Positions 51,049-59,578 of a stretch of DNA of 64,000 nt are shown piece after piece (positions within the stretch are counted from its first letter, which is position 1; each line of letters opens with the position of its first letter). The stretch is from positions 100,233 to 164,232 of the forward strand of contig CAYVUB010000002.1 in the NCBI GenBank assembly GCA_964454675.1, written 5' to 3'. This stretch comes from CAYVUB01 sp964454675. GTDB lineage: Bacteria; Bacteroidota; Bacteroidia; Flavobacteriales; Flavobacteriaceae. Under the pieces are notes generated by a model. That model was not told the origin of the DNA. It did no database searches and saw only the letters and a program-made list of their open reading frames with translations. Both the position numbers and the translations under genes were made by a program.

Positions 51049-52593
51049 TTAATTTTTAAGTTGAATAGTTCCAAAAATATTAGCGTCAATCCAACCTCTG
51101 TTTTTGTCTTCGCCTTCCACAGGAATTGAGCCGATAAAATTTTCACGTTCAAGGCTTGAATCATTATCACAATAAGCAATGGCAAAGCCTAATTTTTTAT
51201 TTGCTGTCAATTTTACGGGAATGTTTTCCCTATCGTCTTTATAAGTGTCATCATAAATGGAAATTTTCAATTCCCAGATAGTTGTATTTCCGGAAGTTAC
51301 ATTTTTTGATATCACGTGACTATTGTACAATTTACCGGTTTTATCAGTGGACATATCAACAACATTGCCATCTAAAGCTATATGGTACGCAAACGCATTA
51401 TGATTGTATTGATGTTCGCCGCCACTATTGTCTTCATCAATAAAAATTTCAACACAATCATCATCCCACCATAATTTTAAAGGGTCTTCATATTGGTCAT
51501 AAAGCACATCATCGGTTATTTCTACTAAAACATAAAGCGCGTCTTCAGACCAACAAAGCTTATATTGACCTTCAAAATCTTCAGCAGTATAAGGTTGACC
51601 AAGCCATAATTCATTTATCGGATGCCAAGTTGCCCTACTCCAAATGGATTCATCAGCTATGCCATCAATATTAAGTGTTTCTTGTGTTTTTATAACCTCA
51701 ATTAATTGTGTTTCTTTTTTTTCAGGCCAAGGTGTTTGTAGTTCACCAACGATCGCCAATTTTTTTCCATCCGGGCTTATGGTAAGGCGTGTAATATTTG
51801 TGATACCTTGAGATTTTAATGAAAAAACTTCTTGCCACTCACCATTTGTTTTTGGATTGTATCGATATAAAATACCGTCTTTTGCCATCAACATTTGTCC
51901 ATCAGGAAGCCAGCACATATCTTCTGTCTGCGGTAATGTTTTAGCAATGAATTTTATTTCACCGGTTTTTGGATTTAAAGATTTTATTTCCCAATCAGTG
52001 TTTGTTTTAGATATATAACTTATCAATTTTGAGTTTGGAACAGGATGCAAAGAACGTCCTGTGTTTTCCTCAATTTTGGAATGTTTACTTTTATCAATCG
52101 TTGAAAGATACAGTGACAAAAAATCATTCTCTAAAGCAGACGACACCACAGTGTTTTTATCAAACCAAATGTAATACCCGACAATAATATCATCAATAAG
52201 AATTTTTGAATCGCCGGTTTTCATATCATATTCATAAAACTTTTGAACACCATCGGTTTCTAAACGAACCGCAGAAACAGCATTTTTATTCGGAATTTTT
52301 AACGGCGAATATTCACTGCCTTCGGTGTTTGAAAGCCATTCTTTTAACCCACTATTAATGGTGTATTTCAAAATATCGGTTTGATTATTTCTGGTAGAGG
52401 AAAACAAAATTGTGTTGTCATCTAAAAATGAAGGTTGGTTGTCATAACCGTCATTATTGGAAATATTTTGAAAATTGGAAAGCCGGAATGTATTTTGTTC
52501 TTGATTTAAATCGAACAGAAAAACTTCTGTATTTGGTTGGGAAAAATAGAGTAGTGGACAACATAAAAGCGCAAGTAATAGGGATGTTTTCAT
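51049..52593 (-). CDS. Secreted beta-propeller (PD40) protein with CBM9-like domain
   Basis: A 514-aa exported protein. A signal peptide (about 1-18) is followed by a TolB/PD40-like propeller (about 20-285) with repeats such as DNQPSFLDDNTILFSSTRNN and LTISPDGKKLAIVGE. From about 300 there is a CBM9-type sugar-binding-like fold (LNIDGIADESIWSRATW, LYVLVEITDDVLYDQ, WWDDDCVEIFIDED). Ligand unknown. It leads the operon with the M28 peptidase and YdeI genes. Confidence 0.85.
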   Translation of the reverse strand: MKTSLLLALLCCPLLYFSQPNTEVFLFDLNQEQNTFRLSNFQNISNNDGYDNQPSFLDDNTILFSSTRNNQTDILKYTINSGLKEWLSNTEGSEYSPLKIPNKNAVSAVRLETDGVQKFYEYDMKTGDSKILIDDIIVGYYIWFDKNTVVSSALENDFLSLYLSTIDKSKHSKIEENTGRSLHPVPNSKLISYISKTNTDWEIKSLNPKTGEIKFIAKTLPQTEDMCWLPDGQMLMAKDGILYRYNPKTNGEWQEVFSLKSQGITNITRLTISPDGKKLAIVGELQTPWPEKKETQLIEVIKTQETLNIDGIADESIWSRATWHPINELWLGQPYTAEDFEGQYKLCWSEDALYVLVEITDDVLYDQYEDPLKLWWDDDCVEIFIDEDNSGGEHQYNHNAFAYHIALDGNVVDMSTDKTGKLYNSHVISKNVTSGNTTIWELKISIYDDTYKDDRENIPVKLTANKKLGFAIAYCDNDSSLERENFIGSIPVEGEDKNRGWIDANIFGTIQLKN

Positions 52594-52627
52594 CAGTAGA
52601 AAAAATATTTTTCATAAATATAGTAAA

Positions 52628-52659
52628 TAAAAAAAGCCAATTCAACTTAATGAATTGAC
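52628..52659 (-). terminator. Terminator after the fad operon
   Basis: On the minus strand GTCAATTC pairs with GAATTGGC (one G-T pair), followed by eight T. It closes the operon ending with fadE. Confidence 0.82.
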
Positions 52660-52697
52660 TTTTCACGTCTAAAATTAATTTGAATTAGCCTAAAATT

Positions 52698-54500
52698 TTA
52701 GAAGCAATACTTGTTTTCAGTTTTTACTTTTTCGGCAATGGCTTTACGTAAATCTACAATATCCGGATAGTTGTTGTATTTGGTAAAACGTTTTAAGCCC
52801 ATAAGCATCATACGCTGTTCATCGCCTTCGGCAAAAGAAATAATGCTTTCTTTTCCGTTTTGTTCAATGATTGATACTGCATTGTAAAGGTATAATTTTG
52901 CCATAGCAATTTGAACGGTTTGAGCATCTTCACCAAAACGTTTGGCGTTTTTCTCCGTTCTTAAAATGGTAGATTCCGCCATATAAATTTCAATCAGAAT
53001 GTTGGATGCGGCCAATAATAATTGTTGATGACCATCCAATTCCGGACCAAATTTTTGAACGGCTGCTCCGGCAACCATCAGGAATACTTTTTTAAGTTTG
53101 GCAATCATTTCTTTTTCTTCCGAAAACAATTCTGAATAGTCAGGCGTGTCAAATGACGGAATGCCCATCAACTCTTCCTGAACTTTCATAGCAGGTGCCA
53201 ATAAATCTACGTGACCTTTCATAGCTTTTTTTACCAACATTCCTACCGAAAGCATACGGTTGATTTCGTTAGTACCTTCATAAATTCGGGCAATACGCGC
53301 ATCTCTCCAGGCAGCTTCCATAGGTGTTTCTTCAGAAAAGCCCATACCGCCAAAAATCTGGATGCCTTCGTCGGCACAATTCTGGACATCTTCAGATACC
53401 GCAACTTTCAAGATAGAGCATTCAATAGCGTATTCTTCAACACCTTTTAATTCGGCTTCTTGATGCGTGTTGCCTGCAGCTTGACGCATAGCAATTCGGT
53501 CTTCAATATTTTTAGCAGCTCTGTAACTTGCAGATTCTCCGGCATAGGCATTGGTTGCCATTTCCGCCAATTTGTATTTGATAGCACCAAATTCTGAAAT
53601 TGGTGTGTTGAATTGTTTACGCTCGTTGGCATATTGTACCGCAGTAGTTGTAATACGGCGTTGCGAATCTAAACAAGCCGCAGCCAATTTGATACGACCA
53701 ACATTCAAAGCGTTCATGGCTATTTTAAAACCTTCGCCACGACCAGCCAGCATATTTTCAACCGGTACTACGGTATCGTTAAAAAACACCTGACGGGTTG
53801 ATGATGCACGAATACCTAATTTGTGCTCTTCTTCACCAAGGGTAATACCATTCTTTGGGTCATTTTCTACAATAAAACCTGTAATATTTTTATCATTTTC
53901 TATTCGAGCAAAAACGATAAATAACTTACAGAAACCTGCATTTGAAATCCACATTTTTTGCCCGTTGATTTTGTATGATTTTCCATCGGCAGACAACTCA
54001 GCAGTTGTTTTTCCGGAATTAGCATCACTCCCGGCTCCCGGCTCTGTTAAACAATAGGCACCAAACCATTCGCCTGTTGCTAAAAGCGGCACATATTTTT
54101 GTTTTTGTTCTTCGGTGCCGTAAAGCGTGATTGGCATAGTTCCAATTCCGGTGTGCGCACCAAAAGCGGTACTAAACGAACCCGTTCCACTGGAAATGTA
54201 ATCACAAACCAACATCGTTGAGACAAAGCCCATATTGAGTCCGCCATATTCTTCGGGTACTGAGACACCCAAAAATCCAAGATCACCGGCTTTACGCATA
54301 CACTCTTCGGTAAGCGCATAATCTTTTGCTTCAAAGCGTGGTTTGTTCGGGATAATTTCGCGGTCGTTAAATTCCATGACCGCTTCTTTCATCATTTTTT
54401 GTTCTTCTGAAAAATCTTCAGGTGTAAATACGTCTTCGCAGTTTGTTTCTTTAACGAGGAACTGACCGCCTCTTAAAATGTCTTTTTCTTGTGTTTCCAT
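52698..54500 (-). CDS. fadE: Acyl-CoA dehydrogenase (FadE type)
   Basis: A 600-aa flavoprotein for the first step of beta-oxidation. The acyl-CoA dehydrogenase core is clear: YCLTEPGAGSD (FAD/substrate loop), KMWISNAGF, NVGRIKLAAACLDSQRR, and the C-terminal IFGGMGFSEETPMEAAWRDARIARIYEGTNEIN, whose YEGTNEIN holds the catalytic Glu. An extra helical domain of about 150 residues follows, as in very-long-chain enzymes and B. subtilis FadE. It is the last fad gene, separated from fadA by an inserted four-helix-bundle gene. Confidence 0.95.
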   Translation of the reverse strand: METQEKDILRGGQFLVKETNCEDVFTPEDFSEEQKMMKEAVMEFNDREIIPNKPRFEAKDYALTEECMRKAGDLGFLGVSVPEEYGGLNMGFVSTMLVCDYISSGTGSFSTAFGAHTGIGTMPITLYGTEEQKQKYVPLLATGEWFGAYCLTEPGAGSDANSGKTTAELSADGKSYKINGQKMWISNAGFCKLFIVFARIENDKNITGFIVENDPKNGITLGEEEHKLGIRASSTRQVFFNDTVVPVENMLAGRGEGFKIAMNALNVGRIKLAAACLDSQRRITTTAVQYANERKQFNTPISEFGAIKYKLAEMATNAYAGESASYRAAKNIEDRIAMRQAAGNTHQEAELKGVEEYAIECSILKVAVSEDVQNCADEGIQIFGGMGFSEETPMEAAWRDARIARIYEGTNEINRMLSVGMLVKKAMKGHVDLLAPAMKVQEELMGIPSFDTPDYSELFSEEKEMIAKLKKVFLMVAGAAVQKFGPELDGHQQLLLAASNILIEIYMAESTILRTEKNAKRFGEDAQTVQIAMAKLYLYNAVSIIEQNGKESIISFAEGDEQRMMLMGLKRFTKYNNYPDIVDLRKAIAEKVKTENKYCF

Positions 54501-54512
54501 TGTTTTTTGTAT

Positions 54513-54545
54513 AAGAAAAGAGAAAATAGATAATAGAAAAAAGAC
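54513..54545. repeat. Left inverted repeat of the four-helix-bundle cassette
   Basis: A purine-rich segment ending GATAATAGAAAAAAGAC. It matches the reverse complement of the right flank (54920-54951) in 15 of the last 17 bases. Confidence 0.6.
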
Positions 54546-54910
54546 TATTTACTTAGTCCATTTTGAAAACCCATCGTCATTCGTTGGAATTCTTCTATTT
54601 TTTCTTCGAATTGTTTTAAATTTTGTTCGTTTATATATTTTCTATGTTTAGCTATTAATAACTGAGTTCCTAATTCAAATGAAGAACCCAATGAAATATC
54701 AAGATAGTTACTAAAAGACTTGTCTGTTTTGGCAGAACCTTCAGCAATGTTGCTTGGTATTGAAACGGAACATCTACTTAATTGAGATGAAAGATCATAA
54801 CGTTCGTGTTTTGGAAAATCTATTAATAGGTCTGAAACATCATTTGCTATTTCCAAACCAAGTTGCCAAATTTTTAAATTCTTGTAATTATGACGTGGTC
54901 TAAAACTCAT
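54545..54910 (-). CDS. Four-helix-bundle protein (23S rRNA intervening-sequence type)
   Basis: A 121-aa protein of the four helix bundle/S23 family: YKNLKIWQLGLEIANDV, LSSQLSRCSVSIPSNIAEGSAK (the diagnostic SIPSNIAEG) and two further helices ending MTMGFQNGLSK. Relatives occur inside 23S rRNA intervening sequences and as the Avd accessory protein of diversity-generating retroelements. Here it sits inside the fad operon, flanked by inverted repeats, so it behaves like a mobile passenger. No reverse transcriptase or variable repeat is nearby. Confidence 0.9.
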   Translation of the reverse strand: MSFRPRHNYKNLKIWQLGLEIANDVSDLLIDFPKHERYDLSSQLSRCSVSIPSNIAEGSAKTDKSFSNYLDISLGSSFELGTQLLIAKHRKYINEQNLKQFEEKIEEFQRMTMGFQNGLSK

Positions 54911-54919
54911 TTCACAGAA

Positions 54920-54951
54920 GTCTATTTTCTATTCTCTTTTTTCTATTCTCT
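54920..54951. repeat. Right inverted repeat of the four-helix-bundle cassette
   Basis: On the minus strand it contains GAGAATAGAAAA twice in near tandem, starting at the fadA stop codon. Confidence 0.6.
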
Positions 54952-56296
54952 CAGGAGAGAAATTCAAAAATCCCGCAAGCACCTTGTCCGGTACCTACAC
55001 ACATAGTTACTGCTCCATACTTACCTTGCATATTGCGTTTGCGCATTTCGTCAAATAATTGTACCGATAATTTTGCTCCGGTACAACCTAACGGATGCCC
55101 AAGCGCAATGGCACCACCATTGACGTTGATGATATCAGGGTTTAATCCTAACTCACGAATAACAGCCAAAGACTGTGAAGCAAAGGCTTCGTTCAATTCG
55201 ATTAGTGCTAAATCGTCCTGTTTTAATCCGGCTTGTTTCAATGCTTTCGGAATGGCTTTTATAGGGCCAATCCCCATAATGCGAGGCTCTACACCGGCAG
55301 CAGCATAATTGACTAAACGTGCAATAGGCTCGAGGTTTAATTCTTTTACCATAGCTTCGCTCATAATTAACACAAATGCTGCGCCATCACTCATTTGTGA
55401 TGAATTTCCGGCAGTTACGCTACCACCGGCTGCAAAAACGGCAGGTAACTTGGCCAACGCTTCTTTGCTTGTTCCTGCGCGTGGACCTTCATCTTTACTA
55501 ACGGTATAAGATTTGGTTGCTTTTTTACCGTTCTCATCAATGTAAGTTTGCTCAATAGTGATTGGTACAATTTGCTCGTCAAATTTGCCTTCGGCTTGCG
55601 CTTTTAAAGCTTTTATATGCGNNNNNNNNNNNNNNNNNNNNNNNNNNNNNNNNNNNNNNNNNNNNNNNNNNNNNNNNNNNNNNNNNNNNNNNNNNNNNNN
55701 NNNNNNNNNNNNNNNNNNNNNACAATTTGCTCGTCAAATTTGCCTTCGGCTTGCGCTTTTAAAGCTTTTATATGCGAGTTGTAAGCAAACTCATCCTGAT
55801 CTTCACGTGACACTTTAAATTGGTTGGCGACAGCTTCTGCCGTTAATCCCATTCCCCAATAATAGTCTTCATTACCGGCTTTTGCGGCAGCGTAATCCGG
55901 TACAGGTTTGTAGCCACCCATAGGTATAAAACTCATGCTTTCTGCGCCACCTGCAATGATACAATCTGCCATTCCGGCTTGAATTTTTGCAGTTGCAATG
56001 CCAATGGTTTCAATACCGGAAGCACAATACCGGTTTACGGTTACACCTGGAACATCTTCGATTTTTAATCCCATTAGGGAAATTAATCGGGCAACGTTCA
56101 ATCCTTGTTCAGCTTCGGGCATGGCATTACCAACAATCACGTCGTCAATTCTGGTTTTGTCCAATTGCGGCACTTTTTCCATCATGAACTGAATGGTTTC
56201 TGCTGCTAACTCGTCAGGTCTTTTAAAACGGAACACGCCTTTTGGTGCTTTACCAACGGCTGTTCTGTATGCTTTTACTATATATGCTTGTTTCAT
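54951..56296 (-). CDS. fadA: Acetyl-CoA acyltransferase (thiolase), interrupted only by an assembly gap
   Basis: Thiolase of beta-oxidation. The N-terminal part has the nucleophile motif NRYCASGIETI, with Cys near residue 91. The C-terminal part has GGAIALGHPLGCTGAK and CVGTGQGACG with the second Cys. The sequence carries 100 N (55622-55721), and the 55 nt on either side are identical. Removing one copy plus the N deletes 155 nt and leaves 1191 nt, exactly 397 codons, an intact 396-aa enzyme of normal size. It should not be called a pseudogene. Confidence 0.93.
55567..55776. other. Scaffold gap with duplicated 55-nt contig ends
   Basis: 55567-55621 and 55722-55776 are identical (starting ACAATTTGCTCGTC, ending TTTTATATGCG) and flank 100 N. 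An overlap of exactly 55 nt looks like an unmerged k-mer overlap between two contigs. Confidence 0.95.
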
Positions 56297-56298
56297 AT

Positions 56299-56440
56299 TA
56301 GCCCCCTAACCCCCAAAAGGGGAATTTTCCTATCAGGGGTCAATAGGTTTTTTATTAATATATCTATCTTTAAAACTCTTTTGTACAATTCTCGAATATG
56401 CATCCTTAAATTTTAATTTTCCCTTTGGGGTTAGGGGCTT
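56299..56440. mobile_element. MITE-like inverted repeat between fadN and fadA
   Basis: The left arm begins AGCCCCCTAACCCCC and the right arm ends GGGGTTAGGGGCT. The arms are 25-29 nt with small indels and enclose about 86 nt of AT-rich sequence without an ORF. The arms are much more GC-rich than the surroundings. The element fills the whole fadN-fadA gap, ending at the fadN stop codon. Confidence 0.6.
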
Positions 56441-58833
56441 TAATTACGCAATGGTTTCCCTGTTTTCAACATGTGCTGAATTCTTTCAAGTGTTTTTCTT
56501 TCCGTACATAATGAAAGAAATGCTTCACGTTCAATATCCAACAGATACTGTTCACTTACCAGTGTTGGTTCAGATAAATCACCACCAGCCATAACGTAAG
56601 CTAATTTATTGGCAATTTTCTTATCATGTTCACTGATATAATGTGCTTTTTCCATAGAATCTGTTCCAACAAGGAACATTCCTAATGCCTGTTTTCCTAA
56701 AACTTTAATATTTTTTCTTTTTACAGGTTGGGTGTAACCTTGCTCTGCCATCAGTTTTGCATAAGCTTTTGCTGTTGCTATTTGCCGGTCTTTATTGACC
56801 ACTACAATATCTTTCCCTTTTTGAAGAATCCCTAAATCAAACGCTTCATAAGCCGATGTTGCTACTTTTGCCATCCCGATAGTTAAGAAATACTCTTGAA
56901 GAACATTTAACTCCACATCATTTTTACGGAAGGTATCGGAAGCTCTCAAGGTCATTTCTTTAGAACCACCGCCACCGGGAATTACGCCAACGCCAAACTC
57001 TACCAAACCAATATACGTTTCTGCAGCAGCGACCACCTTATCGGCGTGCATTGATAATTCGCATCCACCACCAAGAGCCATACCGTGTGGCGCAGCAATA
57101 GTTGGTATTGATGAATAACGCATACGCATCATCGTATCCTGGAAATACTTGATAGCCATGTTAAGCTCATCGTATTCCTGCTCGGCTGCCATCATAAAAA
57201 TCATCCCAATATTAGCACCAACAGAGAAATTAGCCGCTTGATTGCCAACAACCAAACCTTGAAAATCTTTTTCGGCAAGGTCAACAGCTTTGTTTAATCC
57301 TGCTAACACATCACCGCCAATGGTATTCATTTTTGACTGGAATTCCACATTTAAAATGCCATCGCCTAAATCTTCAATGACAACGCCTGAATTTTTCCAA
57401 ACTTCATTAGATTTTCTAATGTTATCAAGAATGATGAATGCATCTTGCCCCGGAATTTTCTCTTGTGATTTTTTTTGAATATCATAAGCGTGGGTTGTAC
57501 CATTTTTTACAGTGTAAAATGAATCATTTCCTGAAGCAATCATATCATTTACCCAAGCCGCAGGCTCGTAACCTTCGGCTTTCATAAGCTCGATACCTTT
57601 GGTAACGCCAATAGCATCCCAAATTTGAAAAGGTCCGTGTTCCCATCCAAAACCGGCTTTCATAGCATCATCAATTTTGTAAAGCTGGTCGGTTATTTCG
57701 GGAATACGATTGGAAACATAAGCAAAAAGAGCCGTGAGATTTTTACGGTAAAATTCGCCTGCCTTGTCTTTTCCGGAAATTAAAACAGGGAAACGGTCAA
57801 TGACTTTATCAATGGTTTTTGTGAGCTCTAAGGTTGCAAAATTGGCTTTTTTATTTGGGCGGTATTCTAAAGTGTTTAGGTCTAATGACAGAATATCCTT
57901 GCCTTCTTTTTTGTAGAATCCTTGACCGGTTTTGCTGCCAAGCCATTTGTTTTCAACCATTTTACTGATAAAATCAGGTAATTTGAAAAGGTCATGGCGT
58001 TCATCATCAGGACAATTGTCTGCAATTCCGTTTGCAACATGTACCAATGTGTCCAAGCCTACAACATCAACTGTTCTGAACGTAGCCGATTTTGGCCGGC
58101 CAATAACCGGACCTGTTAATTTATCAACTTCTTCAATAGTCATATCCATATCTTTCACCATGTGGAATAAGCTCATAATGCTGAAAATACCTATGCGGTT
58201 GCCAATAAATGCGGGCGTATCTTTGGCTACGACAGAAGTTTTTCCGAGGAATTGCTCACCATAACCATTTAAAAAATCTAAAACTTCGGGAGATGTTTTT
58301 GGTCCCGGAATGATTTCAAACAATTTTAAGTAACGTGCCGGATTAAAGAAGTGTGTTCCGCAGAAATGCTTTTGAAAATCGTCGCTTCTGCCTTCACTCA
58401 TAAAATGGATAGGAATACCGGACGTATTTGAAGTAATAAGTGTTCCCGGAGTTCTGTGTTTTTCAAGGTTTTCAAATACTTGTTTTTTGATGTCCAAGCG
58501 TTCTACAACCACTTCAATAATCCAATCAACTTTGGCAATTTTTGCAATATCATCTTCCAGATTTCCTGTAGTGATACGTTTTGCAAAACTTTGATGGTAA
58601 ATTGGCGAAGGCTTCGATTTTAAAGCAGCAGCAAGCGAATCATTTACAATACGGTTGCGTACCTGTTTATTTTCGAGGGTTAAACCTTTAGCTTTTTCGA
58701 CGTCATTAAGTTCTCTCGGGACAATGTCGAGTAGGAGCACGTCCACACCAATATTGGCAAAATGGCACGCAATGCCGCTGCCCATAATTCCGGAACCAAT
58801 GACCGCTATTTTTTTAATTCTACGTTTACTCAT
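56440..58833 (-). CDS. fadN: 3-hydroxyacyl-CoA dehydrogenase / enoyl-CoA hydratase (FadN type)
   Basis: A 797-aa bifunctional beta-oxidation enzyme. The dehydrogenase is N-terminal: NAD motif IGSGIMGSGIACHFA, then CGTHFFNPARYLKLFEIIPG and GNRIGIF. The crotonase-type hydratase is C-terminal, with AAPHGMALGGGCELSMHAD and GVGVIPGGGGSKEM. This domain order is that of B. subtilis FadN and the reverse of E. coli FadB. The order fadN-fadA-fadE also matches the B. subtilis operon. It overlaps the MarR gene by 8 bp. Confidence 0.95.
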   Translation of the reverse strand: MSKRRIKKIAVIGSGIMGSGIACHFANIGVDVLLLDIVPRELNDVEKAKGLTLENKQVRNRIVNDSLAAALKSKPSPIYHQSFAKRITTGNLEDDIAKIAKVDWIIEVVVERLDIKKQVFENLEKHRTPGTLITSNTSGIPIHFMSEGRSDDFQKHFCGTHFFNPARYLKLFEIIPGPKTSPEVLDFLNGYGEQFLGKTSVVAKDTPAFIGNRIGIFSIMSLFHMVKDMDMTIEEVDKLTGPVIGRPKSATFRTVDVVGLDTLVHVANGIADNCPDDERHDLFKLPDFISKMVENKWLGSKTGQGFYKKEGKDILSLDLNTLEYRPNKKANFATLELTKTIDKVIDRFPVLISGKDKAGEFYRKNLTALFAYVSNRIPEITDQLYKIDDAMKAGFGWEHGPFQIWDAIGVTKGIELMKAEGYEPAAWVNDMIASGNDSFYTVKNGTTHAYDIQKKSQEKIPGQDAFIILDNIRKSNEVWKNSGVVIEDLGDGILNVEFQSKMNTIGGDVLAGLNKAVDLAEKDFQGLVVGNQAANFSVGANIGMIFMMAAEQEYDELNMAIKYFQDTMMRMRYSSIPTIAAPHGMALGGGCELSMHADKVVAAAETYIGLVEFGVGVIPGGGGSKEMTLRASDTFRKNDVELNVLQEYFLTIGMAKVATSAYEAFDLGILQKGKDIVVVNKDRQIATAKAYAKLMAEQGYTQPVKRKNIKVLGKQALGMFLVGTDSMEKAHYISEHDKKIANKLAYVMAGGDLSEPTLVSEQYLLDIEREAFLSLCTERKTLERIQHMLKTGKPLRN

Positions 58834-59290
58834 TTTTATTTGTGTGTATGTTTTTTTGATTGTATATGGTTTTGTTGGAAATCATGTTGTTAATGAGTTC
58901 TGCTACTTCATAAAAATGCTGAAGTTTTTCGTTTGAAACATTTTGCCGTACGGTATCATTGAAAGTCAATACTTTATCACGGGAATAAGCTCGTTTTTCT
59001 TTTCCGAAATCGGTAAGATGGATAAGCACACTGCGACCATCTTCGGGGTTTGGGTGCCTTGTGATAAGCCCTTTTTCTTCCATAGATTTTAAAGTGCGTG
59101 ACAAGCTTGTTGCTTCCATGCCCATTTTCGGGCCTAATGATGTAGAAGGTGTGCCATTTTCGGGGTCAATGCTTAATAGCGCAAATCCGGTAGCCATAGT
59201 GCTTTCAAATTTTGCGGCTTCTTCATTGTACATCTTGGTAACAGCTAACCATGTGGTTCTAAGGACGTAATCAATAGTTTTGTCTTTCAT
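58826..59290 (-). CDS. MarR family regulator of the fad operon
   Basis: A 154-aa winged-helix repressor. MGMEATSLSRTLKSMEEKGLITRHPNPEDGRSVLIHLTDFGKE contains the recognition helix and the DxRS/R wing typical of MarR. It is the first gene of the fad operon and overlaps fadN by 8 bp. A 38-bp perfect palindrome lies over its promoter. The most economical model is repression relieved by acyl-CoA or a fatty acid; the ligand is not known. Confidence 0.93.
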   Translation of the reverse strand: MKDKTIDYVLRTTWLAVTKMYNEEAAKFESTMATGFALLSIDPENGTPSTSLGPKMGMEATSLSRTLKSMEEKGLITRHPNPEDGRSVLIHLTDFGKEKRAYSRDKVLTFNDTVRQNVSNEKLQHFYEVAELINNMISNKTIYNQKNIHTNKNE

Positions 59291-59309
59291 ACATCATATT
59301 TAATAAACC

Positions 59310-59353
59310 CAAAGATACATAAATTTATTATGCATGCATAATAAATTTATGTA
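59310..59353 (-). promoter_or_regulatory. MarR-fad promoter with 38-bp perfect palindromic operator
   Basis: The -7 element TATCTTTG is at 59317-59310. The palindrome 59316-59353 has half-site TACATAAATTTATTATGCA and its exact reverse complement. It covers the -7 to -33 zone, so bound MarR would block polymerase. Confidence 0.82.
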
Positions 59354-59578
59354 AAATTTATGTAAAAAAAATATCCTTAGGGTTTAAAAAACTGTTTGAA
59401 ATTATTTAAGACACGTTTTTTGTGTCTCTTTATTGGCTGCAACTCCGTTAAAAATTATTAAACGATAACTCTGCTATCCTTTAATAATTTGCCTCGTTTC
59501 GCTCAAAAATAGCCTATACAATTCCGTACAAAACAACTTTAAACGATTTCTAAGAATATGAGTTTTGAGTAGTTGTAG

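Noticed and set aside
54545..54910. Diversity-generating retroelement
   Set aside because: The four-helix-bundle protein resembles Avd, but there is no reverse transcriptase, template repeat or variable target gene in the window.
54951..56296. Thiolase as a pseudogene or two partial genes
   Set aside because: The break is made of 100 N between identical 55-nt ends; removing the artefact restores an intact frame.
59409..59427. AGACAC/GTGTCT hairpin as a terminator for the acyl-CoA ligase or MarR side
   Set aside because: The stem is short, lacks a T-run, and lies upstream of MarR rather than at the end of a gene.
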